A DNA stretch of 64,000 bases from CAYLUN01 sp964386865 (GCA_964386865.1 CAYLUN010000001.1:124001-188000), one strand, 5' to 3'. Positions 39,674 through 47,999 are shown, numbered from the stretch's first letter. Notes: generated by a model from the sequence alone, not told the origin. Numbers and translations: made by a program.

Positions 39674-40426
39674 TCACATTCCCTCAAGCCCGCTTCGTGA
39701 AATAAACTGCGCGTCCAAAAACGCACGCACGTCAGGTTGCTCCGTCGCCACGAACGCCTTCGGCGCGCTGACCTCGACGAAGCGTCCGCCCGTCAGCATC
39801 GCAATCCGGTCCGCAATGAGCAGCGCGCCCTGCAGGTCGTGCGTCACCACGATGCTGGTGATGCCCAACTCCTCGTTCAACCGTCGAATCAACCGGTCGA
39901 TCGTCCGCGACGTAACCGGGTCGAGGCCGGACGTCGGCTCGTCATAGAGCACGATCTCCGGGCGCCTGACGATGGCTCGAGCCAGCCCGGCGCGCTTCTG
40001 CATGCCGCCCGAGATCTCGTTCGGGAATTTGTGCCCGTCGCTCTCCAGCCCGACCATACGGAGCGCCTCAGCCACGCGCGTGCCAATCTCGTCTTCGGGC
40101 ATGCGCGTCTTCTCGCGCAGCGGCAGCGCGATATTGTCCGCAACCGTCAGCCAGCCGAGCAGGGCGCCGCCTTGAAACAGATAGCCGAAGCGCTCGCGCA
40201 CGCGATCCAACTCGGAGCCGTTGACGGAGTTGATCTCCGTTCCGTCAATCCAGACCGAGCCGCGCGTCGGCGCCAACAAGCGAATCATGTGCTTGAGCGT
40301 CACGCTCTTGCCTGTACCGGACGGGCCGACAATGACGAAGATCTCGCCCTTCTTGATCTCGATCGACAGATCGTCCAAGACGTTGCGGCCGCCCAACTGT
40401 TTCGTCACATGTTCAAATCTGATCAT
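39674..40426 (-). CDS. mlaF: MlaF-like ABC transporter ATP-binding protein
   Basis: A 250-residue ABC ATPase powering the MlaE/MlaD lipid transporter at the inner membrane. Walker A is 'GPSGTGKS' (residues 34-41), the signature is 'SGGMQKRAGLARA', Walker B is 'IVLYDEPTSGLDP' and the H-loop is 'VTHD'. The SGGMQKR form is typical of the MlaF subfamily. The start overlaps the mlaE stop by 4 bp (ATGA at 40423-40426), indicating translational coupling. The stop is 11 bp before the mlaD start. Confidence 0.93.
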   Translation of the reverse strand: MIRFEHVTKQLGGRNVLDDLSIEIKKGEIFVIVGPSGTGKSVTLKHMIRLLAPTRGSVWIDGTEINSVNGSELDRVRERFGYLFQGGALLGWLTVADNIALPLREKTRMPEDEIGTRVAEALRMVGLESDGHKFPNEISGGMQKRAGLARAIVRRPEIVLYDEPTSGLDPVTSRTIDRLIRRLNEELGITSIVVTHDLQGALLIADRIAMLTGGRFVEVSAPKAFVATEQPDVRAFLDAQFISRSGLEGM

Positions 40427-41241
40427 AGATCGTAGAACAACCGAGTGATGATGTAACCCAGAATCAGGATCAGCAGGATCGACGTGATGACTGAGCGCCG
40501 CGTAGCCTGCCCCACGCCGACCGCCCCCTGCGTCGTGGTGAACCCCTCAAAGCACGAGACGCCTGTGATGACGATGCCGAAGACCATGGCCTTCAGAAGG
40601 CCGACGTAGAGGTCATAGGAGTCCGCGATCGACAAGGCGTTCGCGATGTACTGCTCCCACGGCACGCTCAGCTGCGTGCTGCCCACGATCCCGCCGCCGA
40701 TCACCCCCAGCACGCTGGTGTAGAACGAGAGTATGGGCGTCATGATCGTCATCGCGAACATCCGCGGGGCCATCAGAAAGCGGACCGGGCTGATGGACAT
40801 GATCTCCAGCGCGGCGATCTCGTCGTTCACCGTCATGGTGCCTAGCTGCGCCGCCATGGAGGAGCCCACGCACGCCGCCAGAATGATGCCGGTCATGAAC
40901 GGGCCCATCTCGCGCAACAGAGAGACCATAACGGCCGAGCCGATGTAGACCTCCTGATTGTAGCGCCGGAGTTCCAGTCCGGTCTGAAGTCCCAGAATCA
41001 TGCCGGTGAACATTCCGACGATCGTGATGAGCGCCAGACTTTTGATGCCGGCCACAAACATCTGCCGAACCAGCTCCGCGCGCGAGCGGCGCGAGCCGAG
41101 AAGCAGCGGCGACAGGCACAGCGCCTGCGCCGACAGCGAACCGGCCCGGCCGATGTCGCCGAGCCCCTGTATGACCGCCCGCCTCAGGCTCACGAAAACG
41201 TTGGCGGCCGCATCGGTATAGATCGGTTCACGCGTGATCAT
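40423..41241 (-). CDS. mlaE: MlaE-like ABC transporter permease
   Basis: A 272-residue MlaE-family permease with several membrane segments ('LALITIVGMFTGMILGLQ', 'GPFMTGIILAACVGSSMAA', 'AMVFGIVITGVSCFEGF'). The family signature around 'LREMGPFMTGIILAACVGSS' and 'MAAQLGTMTVNDEIAALEIM' is intact. The start is ATG 41241, overlapping the upstream stop by 4 bp; the open frame extending to 42234 is a shadow of the upstream gene. Its ~50-residue N-terminal extension resembles the amphipathic N-terminus of other MlaE proteins. It forms the membrane channel of the lipid transporter with MlaF and MlaD. Confidence 0.93.
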   Translation of the reverse strand: MITREPIYTDAAANVFVSLRRAVIQGLGDIGRAGSLSAQALCLSPLLLGSRRSRAELVRQMFVAGIKSLALITIVGMFTGMILGLQTGLELRRYNQEVYIGSAVMVSLLREMGPFMTGIILAACVGSSMAAQLGTMTVNDEIAALEIMSISPVRFLMAPRMFAMTIMTPILSFYTSVLGVIGGGIVGSTQLSVPWEQYIANALSIADSYDLYVGLLKAMVFGIVITGVSCFEGFTTTQGAVGVGQATRRSVITSILLILILGYIITRLFYDL

Positions 41242-42524
41242 GGCGTGTCGCCCCCCTTCGGCCTCTGCTCGACGGCCTGCCGGTACTGAAAGAGCCCCCA
41301 CAGCGCATCGTGCATCACCTCGTTCTCCCGCTGGCTCCGCTCGTAGAGCGTCCAGAACGGCGCCCAGTTGCGCTCGATGCCGCCGCTCGAGCGGATCAGG
41401 CTGAACTCGAGCGCACGCAGGCGCGAACCGTGCTCGTCGGACTCGCGGGAGAACAGGGGCCACACGCGCGTATAGCGCGCCTCCGCGCGCGCCGCGCCGT
41501 TCGTGTCGACCTGGCAAACCGTCTCGTCGACATAGAACGGGAAGAAACGGGTACACTCCGTCAGCTTCCCCTTGCGGCGAAGCGTCAAATCCTCGATGAG
41601 CGGCCACACCGCATACCTGCGACGTTCGTCTGGGCTGTCCATCTCGCCGTAGAGCGGCCACAGCGAGCGCTTCTTGGAGTCCTGCGTGGTGACCGTCTCG
41701 TAGAGCGGCCAAGGCAGGCGCCAGCGCTCCGCCGCGTCCGTCTTCGCGTGCGAGAAGAACGGCGGCAGCACCATCCACTGCTGCTCTTTCGCGCGGTCCA
41801 CCTGCGCCGCAATCGGGAAGAGCATCCACGATGTGCCGGGGTTGCGCGACTCCCCGTAAACCGCAGACGTCCAGAACGGCCAGAAGGCATACAGGCTGGA
41901 AACGTCCTTGCGCCACGTGCGCCCGTAGACCGGAAAAATGCCGGTTCGCCTGACCCCCGGCTCCGCCTCCATGCGGGAGAACACGGGCCAGAGATAGTAC
42001 TCGCGCTCGGCGCGGTTGACCTCGTAGTTCAGGTACAGGGGAAACAGCCCGAAATCGATGTCGTCCATCAGCAGCACATGCGGCAGGTGCCCGTAGAGCG
42101 GGAACAGCGCCCAGTAGTCCTCGCCATGACGCGAGCGCCCCTGAAAGTAGAGCGGGAAGAGCGCCAGCTTCCAGGCCGAGTCCTCGCGGCTCACGTCGCT
42201 GTCCGAGCCGTACGCGAGCGCCAGCCGCCACCACGCCTCCTCGCGGTCGCGGTGGAACGTCCCCAGGGGCCAGGCAACGTCCGTCACACGCGTGTCGACC
42301 GTCGGATCCGACACGCGCGAAACGAAGGGCCTAAGCGCCCAGAAGGTGCCGCCGTCGCGGGTCGTGCGGCACTCAAACAGCGGGCCAAGCCGGAACCGGC
42401 TCACGACCCGGTCGGGCGTGAGGTTCGTTCCTTCTGCGGCGAGCAGCAGAGGCGAGAGGCACGCCAGCGCGAGCACCAGAAGCCGCGCGGGCGGCACCTC
42501 AATAGTTGTGGCGGAAATACTCAT
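41238..42524 (-). CDS. Secreted WPLF-repeat protein coupled to the Mla genes
   Basis: I do not recognise a named family. The 428-residue product begins with a signal peptide ('RLLVLALACLSPLLLAAEG'). It then repeats a short motif [W/F]P[L/V/I/F][Y/F/W] every ~18-30 residues, at least a dozen times: 'ALFPLYFQGRS', 'ALFPLYGHLP', 'YYLWPVFSRME', 'GIFPVYGRTW', 'RSLWPLYGEMD', 'TRVWPLFSRES'. Alternating aromatic and charged residues suggest beta hairpins, possibly a beta-barrel or beta-solenoid. The ATG at 42524 lies inside the pyrB coding end (26-bp overlap); a GTG at 42497, just past the pyrB stop, is an alternative giving a tighter signal peptide. Its stop overlaps the mlaE start (ATGA), so it is made with the lipid transporter. 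An outer-membrane or periplasmic partner of that system is a reasonable inference, not shown. Confidence 0.75.
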   Translation of the reverse strand: MSISATTIEVPPARLLVLALACLSPLLLAAEGTNLTPDRVVSRFRLGPLFECRTTRDGGTFWALRPFVSRVSDPTVDTRVTDVAWPLGTFHRDREEAWWRLALAYGSDSDVSREDSAWKLALFPLYFQGRSRHGEDYWALFPLYGHLPHVLLMDDIDFGLFPLYLNYEVNRAEREYYLWPVFSRMEAEPGVRRTGIFPVYGRTWRKDVSSLYAFWPFWTSAVYGESRNPGTSWMLFPIAAQVDRAKEQQWMVLPPFFSHAKTDAAERWRLPWPLYETVTTQDSKKRSLWPLYGEMDSPDERRRYAVWPLIEDLTLRRKGKLTECTRFFPFYVDETVCQVDTNGAARAEARYTRVWPLFSRESDEHGSRLRALEFSLIRSSGGIERNWAPFWTLYERSQRENEVMHDALWGLFQYRQAVEQRPKGGDTP

Positions 42525-43581
42525 GAATCAGCTTTTCGCAGCCGAACGTCATCGCGATCAGCGCGGTGCGGATCCACATGCCGTTGCGCATCTGGCGCCA
42601 GTACATGGCGCGCGGGTCACCGTCAACGGCCGTCGCAATCTCGTCGCGACGCGGCAGCGGGTGCATAATGATCGAGCGCGGGGGCAGGAGCTTCAGCTCC
42701 TCCACGCCGAACTTGAAACGGCTCGTGTCGATGCGGGCGCTCTCGCCCTTGTTGGCGTCCCACTCGTCCTGGATGCGCGTCATGTACACCGCGTCCGCGC
42801 CGGGTATCGCCGCGTGAAAATCGTCCGTCAACTCGAAGTCCACGTTCTTGGCCTTGAGCACGGCCAGCACATCCTGCCCGACCTGCAGCGGATCGGGCGC
42901 CACGAAGACCTGCCGGATGTTCGGATAATTGGTGAGCAGGTAAGAGAGCGAGCGCACGGTGCGCCCGCGCAGGAGGTCGCCGCAGAACAGCACCGTCCGG
43001 TCGCGCAGCCCACCGCCGCGCTCGAAACTGCGCAGCAGCGTGTAGATGTCGAGCAGCGCCTGGGTCGGGTGCTGGTCCTGCCCCGATCCGGCGTTGATGA
43101 TCGGAATGGGCCGCTCGGAGTTCGTCAGCGCCCAGGCCATGTGCTCGGCCAACCCCTTCTCTGGCGTGCGCATGATGATGAGGTCGAAATACGAACTGAA
43201 CGTGCGCACGGAGTCCTCGCGGGACTCGCCCTTGAACTCCGACGAAATCGAGGTGTCGCGCACCTCGCCGGTCGAGACCCCCAAAATCTGGCAGGCCGAG
43301 ACGAACGACAGGAACGTGCGCGAGCTGGGCTGGGAGAAATAGAGCATGGCGCGCTTGTGCGCCACCAGTGACTTGAGGAACTCCGTGCCGCTGCGGGTCT
43401 TGGCGATCGCGCGGATTTCGTTGGCCACGAGCGCGAGCTGCCGCACCAGGTCGAGGTCGAACTGCTGGGCGAACAGGGTGTGATACGGCGTGCCGTCCTC
43501 CTGCATCAGGTACGGCCGCTTCTCCTCGAGCGAGAGGTTCTGATACGTATCCCACGGGATGTCCACGATCCGCTTTGCCAT
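42499..43581 (-). CDS. pyrB: Aspartate carbamoyltransferase
   Basis: A 360-residue transcarbamoylase condensing carbamoyl phosphate and aspartate in pyrimidine synthesis. ATG 43581 follows AAGGAGG closely; the open frame continuing upstream is a shadow of argF. The carbamoyl-phosphate loop reads 'SQPSSRTFLSF' (residues 83-93), with Ser-Ser-Arg-Thr where most ATCases have Ser-Thr-Arg-Thr. 'HPTQALLDIYT', 'YMTRIQDEWD' and 'MHPLPRRDEIATAVDGDPRA' match ATCase rather than OTCase. The N-terminus is ~40 residues longer than E. coli PyrB. No pyrI is nearby. It lies 74 bp downstream of argF, and its last 26 bp overlap the WPLF-repeat gene. Confidence 0.9.
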   Translation of the reverse strand: MAKRIVDIPWDTYQNLSLEEKRPYLMQEDGTPYHTLFAQQFDLDLVRQLALVANEIRAIAKTRSGTEFLKSLVAHKRAMLYFSQPSSRTFLSFVSACQILGVSTGEVRDTSISSEFKGESREDSVRTFSSYFDLIIMRTPEKGLAEHMAWALTNSERPIPIINAGSGQDQHPTQALLDIYTLLRSFERGGGLRDRTVLFCGDLLRGRTVRSLSYLLTNYPNIRQVFVAPDPLQVGQDVLAVLKAKNVDFELTDDFHAAIPGADAVYMTRIQDEWDANKGESARIDTSRFKFGVEELKLLPPRSIIMHPLPRRDEIATAVDGDPRAMYWRQMRNGMWIRTALIAMTFGCEKLIHEYFRHNY

Positions 43582-43655
43582 ACTTCCTCCTTTTCTGCTG
43601 CGGCCCGGTCTGCTCAGGCCATGTCGTCTCTGCGGGAAAAAATCTGCCTTGCGTG

Positions 43656-44660
43656 CTACAGCGCCGACATCTCCGTCAGCGCCGAGACATACAGCGCCTT
43701 GATGGTGTGCATGCGGTTCTCGGCCTCGTCGAACACCTTGGAGAACGGCGACTCGAACACCTCGTCCGTCACCTCCAGCGCGCCGGACTCGGCTGTCATC
43801 GTTGTCTCGGCGTCGTGAAACGCCGGCAGGCAGTGCAGGAAAATCAGCTCGCCGCCCACGTTGCCCGTCGCCTTCACGAGGTCCATGTTCACCTGGTAGG
43901 GGCGCAGCAGGCGCAGGCGCGTCTCCTTCTGCGACTCTTCCCCCATCGACACCCAGACGTCGGTGTAGAGCACGTTCGCGCCAACCACGCCGGCCTTGGG
44001 GTCCTTGCAGATCTCCACGGCAACGCCGTTGCGAGCGCCGATCTCGCGGGCCTCGCGCACCAACGCGGGGTCGGGGGACAGCTCGTCCGGCGTGCAGTTC
44101 ACGTAGTGCACGCCGGCCTTGGCGCAGCCCACCATCAGCGAGTTCGCGACGTTGTTCCGGCCATCGCCGACGTACGCCACCTTCAAGCCCCGCAGCCGCC
44201 CGAACGTCTCCTGCACGGTCATCAGGTCCGCCAGGATCTGCGTCGGGTGGTAGTGATCCGTCAGCCCGTTCCAAACCGGCACGCCGGAGTAGGCGGCCAG
44301 CGTCTCGATGGTCTCTTGGGCGAACCCCCGGAAGAGGATGCCGTCGAACATGCGGCCCAGCACGCGGGCGGTGTCTTTGACGGACTCCTTGGCTCCGAGG
44401 TGGATGTCATTCTTGGTAAGATATTCCGCCGCACCGCCCTCGTCGCGGATCGCCACCGAGGCCGCGTTGCGCGTGCGCGTCGAACTCTTCTCGAAAATCA
44501 GGGCGACCTGGCGGCGCTCCAGAAGATTGCCGCGAACGCCCGCGCGGCGGCGCGCCTTCAGCGCCACGGACAGCTGGATGAGGCTCAGCATCTCCTCGTC
44601 AGACAAGTCTGCCAGCCGCAGAAGGGATCGGCCGTAGAGTTCGGGTTTCCATGTGAACAT
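43656..44660 (-). CDS. argF: Ornithine carbamoyltransferase
   Basis: A 334-residue enzyme making citrulline from ornithine and carbamoyl phosphate (arginine synthesis, or the reverse in the deiminase pathway). It carries the carbamoyl-phosphate motif 'FEKSSTRTRNA' (residues 57-67), 'HYHPTQILADL', 'DVWVSMGEE' and the ornithine/catalytic 'LHCLPAFHD'. The ATG at 44660 has GGAG 7 nt upstream. Symbols argF and arcB cannot be separated by sequence alone; no arcA or arcC lies nearby, so an anabolic role is favoured. First gene of the minus-strand run leading through pyrB to the Mla genes. Confidence 0.92.
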   Translation of the reverse strand: MFTWKPELYGRSLLRLADLSDEEMLSLIQLSVALKARRRAGVRGNLLERRQVALIFEKSSTRTRNAASVAIRDEGGAAEYLTKNDIHLGAKESVKDTARVLGRMFDGILFRGFAQETIETLAAYSGVPVWNGLTDHYHPTQILADLMTVQETFGRLRGLKVAYVGDGRNNVANSLMVGCAKAGVHYVNCTPDELSPDPALVREAREIGARNGVAVEICKDPKAGVVGANVLYTDVWVSMGEESQKETRLRLLRPYQVNMDLVKATGNVGGELIFLHCLPAFHDAETTMTAESGALEVTDEVFESPFSKVFDEAENRMHTIKALYVSALTEMSAL

Positions 44661-44774
44661 GCGGGTTCTCCAATTGGGTAGTGATTATAGGCCACCGGGC
44701 CGGGCCGCACAACTAGATAGTAGGCGCACGCGGGCAGGTCGGCCACGGCGCCGCCGGCACCCCCCTGAAATGCA

Positions 44775-44804
44775 GCAGGATGCAGGGCGAGCCCTGCATC
44801 CTGC
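44775..44804 (-). terminator. Terminator-like hairpin after the isomerase gene
   Basis: A perfect 13-bp stem (44775-44787 with 44792-44804, GCAGGATGCAGGG) closed by a 4-nt loop, 21 bp past the stop of the isomerase gene. No U-tract follows on the minus strand, so it would be a non-canonical terminator or an mRNA-stabilising hairpin. Confidence 0.55.
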
Positions 44805-44825
44805 CTGAACAGCGCCGCGCCAGCC

Positions 44826-45818
44826 TCAGCGGTCGAACTGCGCGTCGAACGCGATCGCGCTCGGCGTGAAGTCCACGCTGCGCACGAACTCGCACGCCTC
44901 GCAGGCGCCGTGGTTGCGGTCCATGCGGGAGTCCTCCCACTCGACCGAGAGCGGGCCCTGGTACTTGATGTCGTTGAGGGCGACGATGATCTCCTCGAAG
45001 TTGATGTCGCCGTGGCCGAGAGACCGGAAGTCCCAGTAGCGGCGCGGGTCGGCGAACTCGGTGTGGCCGCCGAACACGCCCACGGTTCCGTCGCCGTGGC
45101 CCCACCACGCGTCCTTCATGTGTACATGGAAGATGCGGTCGTGGAAGGTGCGGATGAACTTCACGTAATCCACGCCCTGATAGCCGAGGTGCGACGGGTC
45201 GAAGTTGAAGCCGAAAGCCGGGTGGCCGTCCAGCGCTTCGATCGCCCGCTGCGCCGACGCGATGTCGAACGCGATCTCGGTCGGATGGACTTCGAGCGCG
45301 AACTTGACGCCGTTCTCGGCGTAGACGTCGAGAATCGGCTTCCAGGTTTTGGCGAACTCTTTGTAGCCGTTCGCGATCTGTCCGGGCGTGCAGGGCGGGA
45401 ACGAGTAGATCAGGTGCCAGATCGGCGATCCGGTGAAACCGTTGACGACGCCGATGCCGAGGTTCTTGGCGGCCTTGGCGGCCTTCTTCTGCATCTCGAT
45501 CGCCCACTTCTTGGCGGCCTTGGGGTCGCCCTTCACCGAGGCCGGCGCGAAGATGTAGTGGCGGTCGTCGATGTTGTCGCAGACCAGCTGGCCGGCCAGA
45601 TGGTTGGAGATCGCCCAGCAGCCGAGGCCGTTCTCGGCCAGCACCGCGCGCTTGTCGTCGCAATAGGCCTTGCTTTTCGAGGCCTTGTCCAGCTCGATGT
45701 GGTCGCCCCAGCAGCAAAGCTCGAGCCCGTCATAGCCGAACTCCTTCGCCGTCTTGCAGATTTGCGTGAAGGGCAGATCCGCCCACTGCCCCGTAAAAAG
45801 CGTCACTTTCCTCGCCAT
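44826..45818 (-). CDS. Sugar phosphate isomerase/epimerase (AP endonuclease 2-like TIM barrel)
   Basis: A 330-residue protein of the xylose isomerase-like TIM barrel superfamily. ATG 45818 has AAGGAGG upstream; the additional open frame is leader. Likely metal ligands sit in 'FALEVHPTEIAFD', 'FGFNFDPSHLGYQG', 'IFHVHMKDAWWG' and 'LSVEWEDS', the expected Glu/Asp/His/Glu set at strand ends. Such enzymes isomerise or epimerise sugars or inositol derivatives; the substrate is not readable. It appears monocistronic: a strong inverted repeat lies upstream of the start and a hairpin follows the stop. Confidence 0.82.
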   Translation of the reverse strand: MARKVTLFTGQWADLPFTQICKTAKEFGYDGLELCCWGDHIELDKASKSKAYCDDKRAVLAENGLGCWAISNHLAGQLVCDNIDDRHYIFAPASVKGDPKAAKKWAIEMQKKAAKAAKNLGIGVVNGFTGSPIWHLIYSFPPCTPGQIANGYKEFAKTWKPILDVYAENGVKFALEVHPTEIAFDIASAQRAIEALDGHPAFGFNFDPSHLGYQGVDYVKFIRTFHDRIFHVHMKDAWWGHGDGTVGVFGGHTEFADPRRYWDFRSLGHGDINFEEIIVALNDIKYQGPLSVEWEDSRMDRNHGACEACEFVRSVDFTPSAIAFDAQFDR

Positions 45819-45846
45819 GGCACTATCCTCCTTAAGAACGTTCGCC

Positions 45847-45875
45847 GGAACCGTCCCAGACTGGGAAACCGTTCC
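45847..45875 (-). promoter_or_regulatory. Inverted-repeat operator candidate upstream of the isomerase gene
   Basis: The core TCCCAGACTGGGA is a perfect palindrome around one central base, flanked by GGAAC and GTTCC outer arms. It sits 29-57 bp before the start codon, a usual place for a repressor such as a LacI- or GntR-type regulator. No regulator gene is adjacent. Confidence 0.4.
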
Positions 45876-45986
45876 CCAAACATCATCGTATGATGCGGGT
45901 ACAATAAAACAGTCGGTGGCGCTTTTCAACCAAAATCGGCCGGAATCGGCCGGGTCCCGACAGGGCGCGACGGGTGCGCGCCGCCC

Positions 45987-47132
45987 CTACTTCTTGCGCC
46001 TGGGCTGCTTGCGGGTGAAGTCGAGGAAAGGCGCGCGCAGGAGCGCTTCCTCTGGGATGATGTCGCCTTCGGCGGCGGCGGGCGCCGCAGGGTGCGGCGC
46101 GGACACGTGCGTCCAGATGCCCTTCGGCTCGGGCTTCAGGATATCCCAAAGCGCCTGCTTGAACTGGGCGACGCCCTCATCGTCAGCGCCGAGCGCGGAC
46201 ATCCGGATGGGCTTGACGCGCGTCTTCTTCACAAACTTCGGCAGGTTCACGACCGCGGCCGCCTCGTCCATCTTGTTCGCCAAAACGAGCGAGGGGCGCT
46301 CCAGAAGCGCGGCGTCGTACTGCTCGATCTCGCGCCGCAGCTTGCGGTAGTCATCCCACGGCTCGCGGTTGTCGGTGCCGGCCATATCGATGATGTAGAC
46401 CAGCACGCGCGAGCGCGCAATATGACGGAGAAAGTCGATTCCAAGCCCGACGCCGGAGGACGCGCCTTCGATGATGCCCGGCACGTCGGCCACGCGCAGC
46501 TGCGAGAAATCGGGGTATTCCACAGTGCCGACGATCGGATTGAGCGTCGTGAACGGATAGCTGGCAATCTTCGGATGGGCGTCGCTGATGCACGCGAGCA
46601 GCGACGACTTGCCCGCGTTTGGAAATCCGAGCAGCCCCGCGTCGGCGATGGTCTTGAGCTCCAGCCGCATCCGGAACTCCTGCCCGGCGTCCCCCGGCGT
46701 GTGCTCGGTCGGAACCTGATGCGTGGACGTTCGGAAATGCACGTTGCCCAGGCCGCCCTTACCGCCTGTGGCGACGACGACCTCCTGGTCGTGCTCCAGG
46801 ACTTCAGCCAGAAACGCGCCGGTCTCGGCGTCGTACGCCTCGGTGCCGCAGGGAACCGGTACATACAGGTCGTGCCCCATCCGGCCGTGCATCTTCTGGC
46901 CGCGCCCCTGCACGCCGTCCTCGGCCCAAACCTGAGGCGCGAAATAGAGCGCAATCAGGGAGTCGACGTTGCGCGACCCCTTAAAAATGACATGGCCCCC
47001 ACGACCGCCATCGCCGCCGTCAGGGCCACCTTCGGGGACACACGCCTCGCGCCGGAAGCTGCAGCAGCCGTCGCCGCCTCTGCCGGCCCGTACGTGGATC
47101 GACACGTGATCAACGAATGTTCTTGTCTTCAC
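45987..47132 (-). CDS. obgE: Obg-family GTPase ObgE/CgtA
   Basis: A 381-residue ribosome-associated GTPase involved in large-subunit maturation. It begins with the glycine-rich Obg domain ('RAGRGGDGCCSFRREACVPE', 'GGDGGRGGHVIF'), then the G domain with G1 'GFPNAGKSS', G2 'SYPFTTLNP', G3 'DVPGIIEGA', G4 'NKMD' and 'MSAL'. The start is a GTG at 47132; no clear Shine-Dalgarno is visible. The short C-terminus ends in a basic 'RKQPRRKK' tail. Third gene of the conserved rplU-rpmA-obgE cluster, 31 bp after rpmA. Confidence 0.95.
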   Translation of the reverse strand: MKTRTFVDHVSIHVRAGRGGDGCCSFRREACVPEGGPDGGDGGRGGHVIFKGSRNVDSLIALYFAPQVWAEDGVQGRGQKMHGRMGHDLYVPVPCGTEAYDAETGAFLAEVLEHDQEVVVATGGKGGLGNVHFRTSTHQVPTEHTPGDAGQEFRMRLELKTIADAGLLGFPNAGKSSLLACISDAHPKIASYPFTTLNPIVGTVEYPDFSQLRVADVPGIIEGASSGVGLGIDFLRHIARSRVLVYIIDMAGTDNREPWDDYRKLRREIEQYDAALLERPSLVLANKMDEAAAVVNLPKFVKKTRVKPIRMSALGADDEGVAQFKQALWDILKPEPKGIWTHVSAPHPAAPAAAEGDIIPEEALLRAPFLDFTRKQPRRKK

Positions 47133-47163
47133 GTTGCGGTCCGCGTACGGGGTCGGGTCGCGC

Positions 47164-47412
47164 TCACTTCGCCGCCAGCGCGGGAAGGATGCTGACCACG
47201 GTGCCGTCCTTCAGGAACTTGACGCTCCCGTCCACCAGCGCGAACAGGGTGAAGTCGCGCCCTTGGCCGACGTTCGTTCCGGCGTGAATCTTCGTCCCGC
47301 GCTGACGGATCAGAATCGAGCCCGCGCGAACCACCTGGCCGTCGTACCGCTTGACACCCAAACGCTTGGAGTTGCTGTCGCGACCATTTCTTGCTGCTGC
47401 TGCACCTGCCAT
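47164..47412 (-). CDS. rpmA: 50S ribosomal protein L27
   Basis: An 82-residue L27 with the family core 'RNGRDSNSKRLGVKRYDGQ' and 'LIRQRGTKIHAG'. The N-terminus reads MAGAAAARNGRD rather than the usual MAHKKGxGSSRNGRD, so the lysine-rich tail that reaches the peptidyl transferase centre is replaced by alanines. Placed between rplU and obgE as in most bacteria. Confidence 0.95.
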   Translation of the reverse strand: MAGAAAARNGRDSNSKRLGVKRYDGQVVRAGSILIRQRGTKIHAGTNVGQGRDFTLFALVDGSVKFLKDGTVVSILPALAAK

Positions 47413-47490
47413 AAGTCACTCTCCTAAACCGAACGGAGACGCCGTCTCCGATCCATACTACTGTTGCGGACACTAGGGCCCGTCCGGCAC

Positions 47491-47805
47491 TTAAGCGATC
47501 GACTTCACCGTCGCGACCGTCAGCTCCTGCCGGTGCCCGACCCTCCGCGAATAGCCCTTGCGGCGCTTCTTCTTGAAGTTGATCACTTTCTTGCCGCGCT
47601 TATGTCCGACGATCGTGAGCACAACCTTCGCGCCCTCGACGTACGGCATGCCGACCTTCAGCTCCTTGCCGTCGGAGACTGCCATCACCGTGCCCAGCTC
47701 CACGTCCTGACCGGCCTCAGCATCAAGAAGCTCGATCTCGATCGTCGCACCCGTGGCCACACGATACTGCTTACCACCGGTCTCTAGAACCGCATACGCA
47801 TCCAT
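47491..47805 (-). CDS. rplU: 50S ribosomal protein L21
   Basis: A 104-residue L21 with the N-terminal 'YAVLETGGKQYRV' and the C-terminal rRNA-binding 'KRRKGYSRRVGHRQ'. ATG 47805 has GAAGGG 8 nt upstream. First gene of rplU-rpmA-obgE; transcribed divergently from the 48-53 kb operon across a 229-bp intergenic region. Confidence 0.95.
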   Translation of the reverse strand: MDAYAVLETGGKQYRVATGATIEIELLDAEAGQDVELGTVMAVSDGKELKVGMPYVEGAKVVLTIVGHKRGKKVINFKKKRRKGYSRRVGHRQELTVATVKSIA

Positions 47806-47999
47806 GTCTTAACCCTTCATCAGATGAGGCTTTCGCCAACTCCGGAAACATCCAATCAGAACAAATAGAGGTGATACTTTACCCAATTACTACGTGGACT
47901 GTCAAGCGGCGGCCTCGCCTTTTTTTGGCGTCCGCGGTTGCGCCGCCGGCAGACACCGAAGCGCCGTGGTCTGGAACCCAGCTTCTCATCCTTCCCATA

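Noticed and set aside
41242..42234. N-terminal extension of mlaE
   Set aside because: It overlaps the WPLF-repeat gene in another frame; MlaE homology begins at ATG 41241.
43582..44274. N-terminal extension of pyrB
   Set aside because: It lies over the argF coding sequence in another frame; the real start at 43581 has a strong AAGGAGG.
47434..47450. Palindrome CGGAGACG-C-CGTCTCCG between rplU and rpmA
   Set aside because: Only 8-bp arms with a single-base centre inside a co-transcribed cluster; too little to call a regulatory site.
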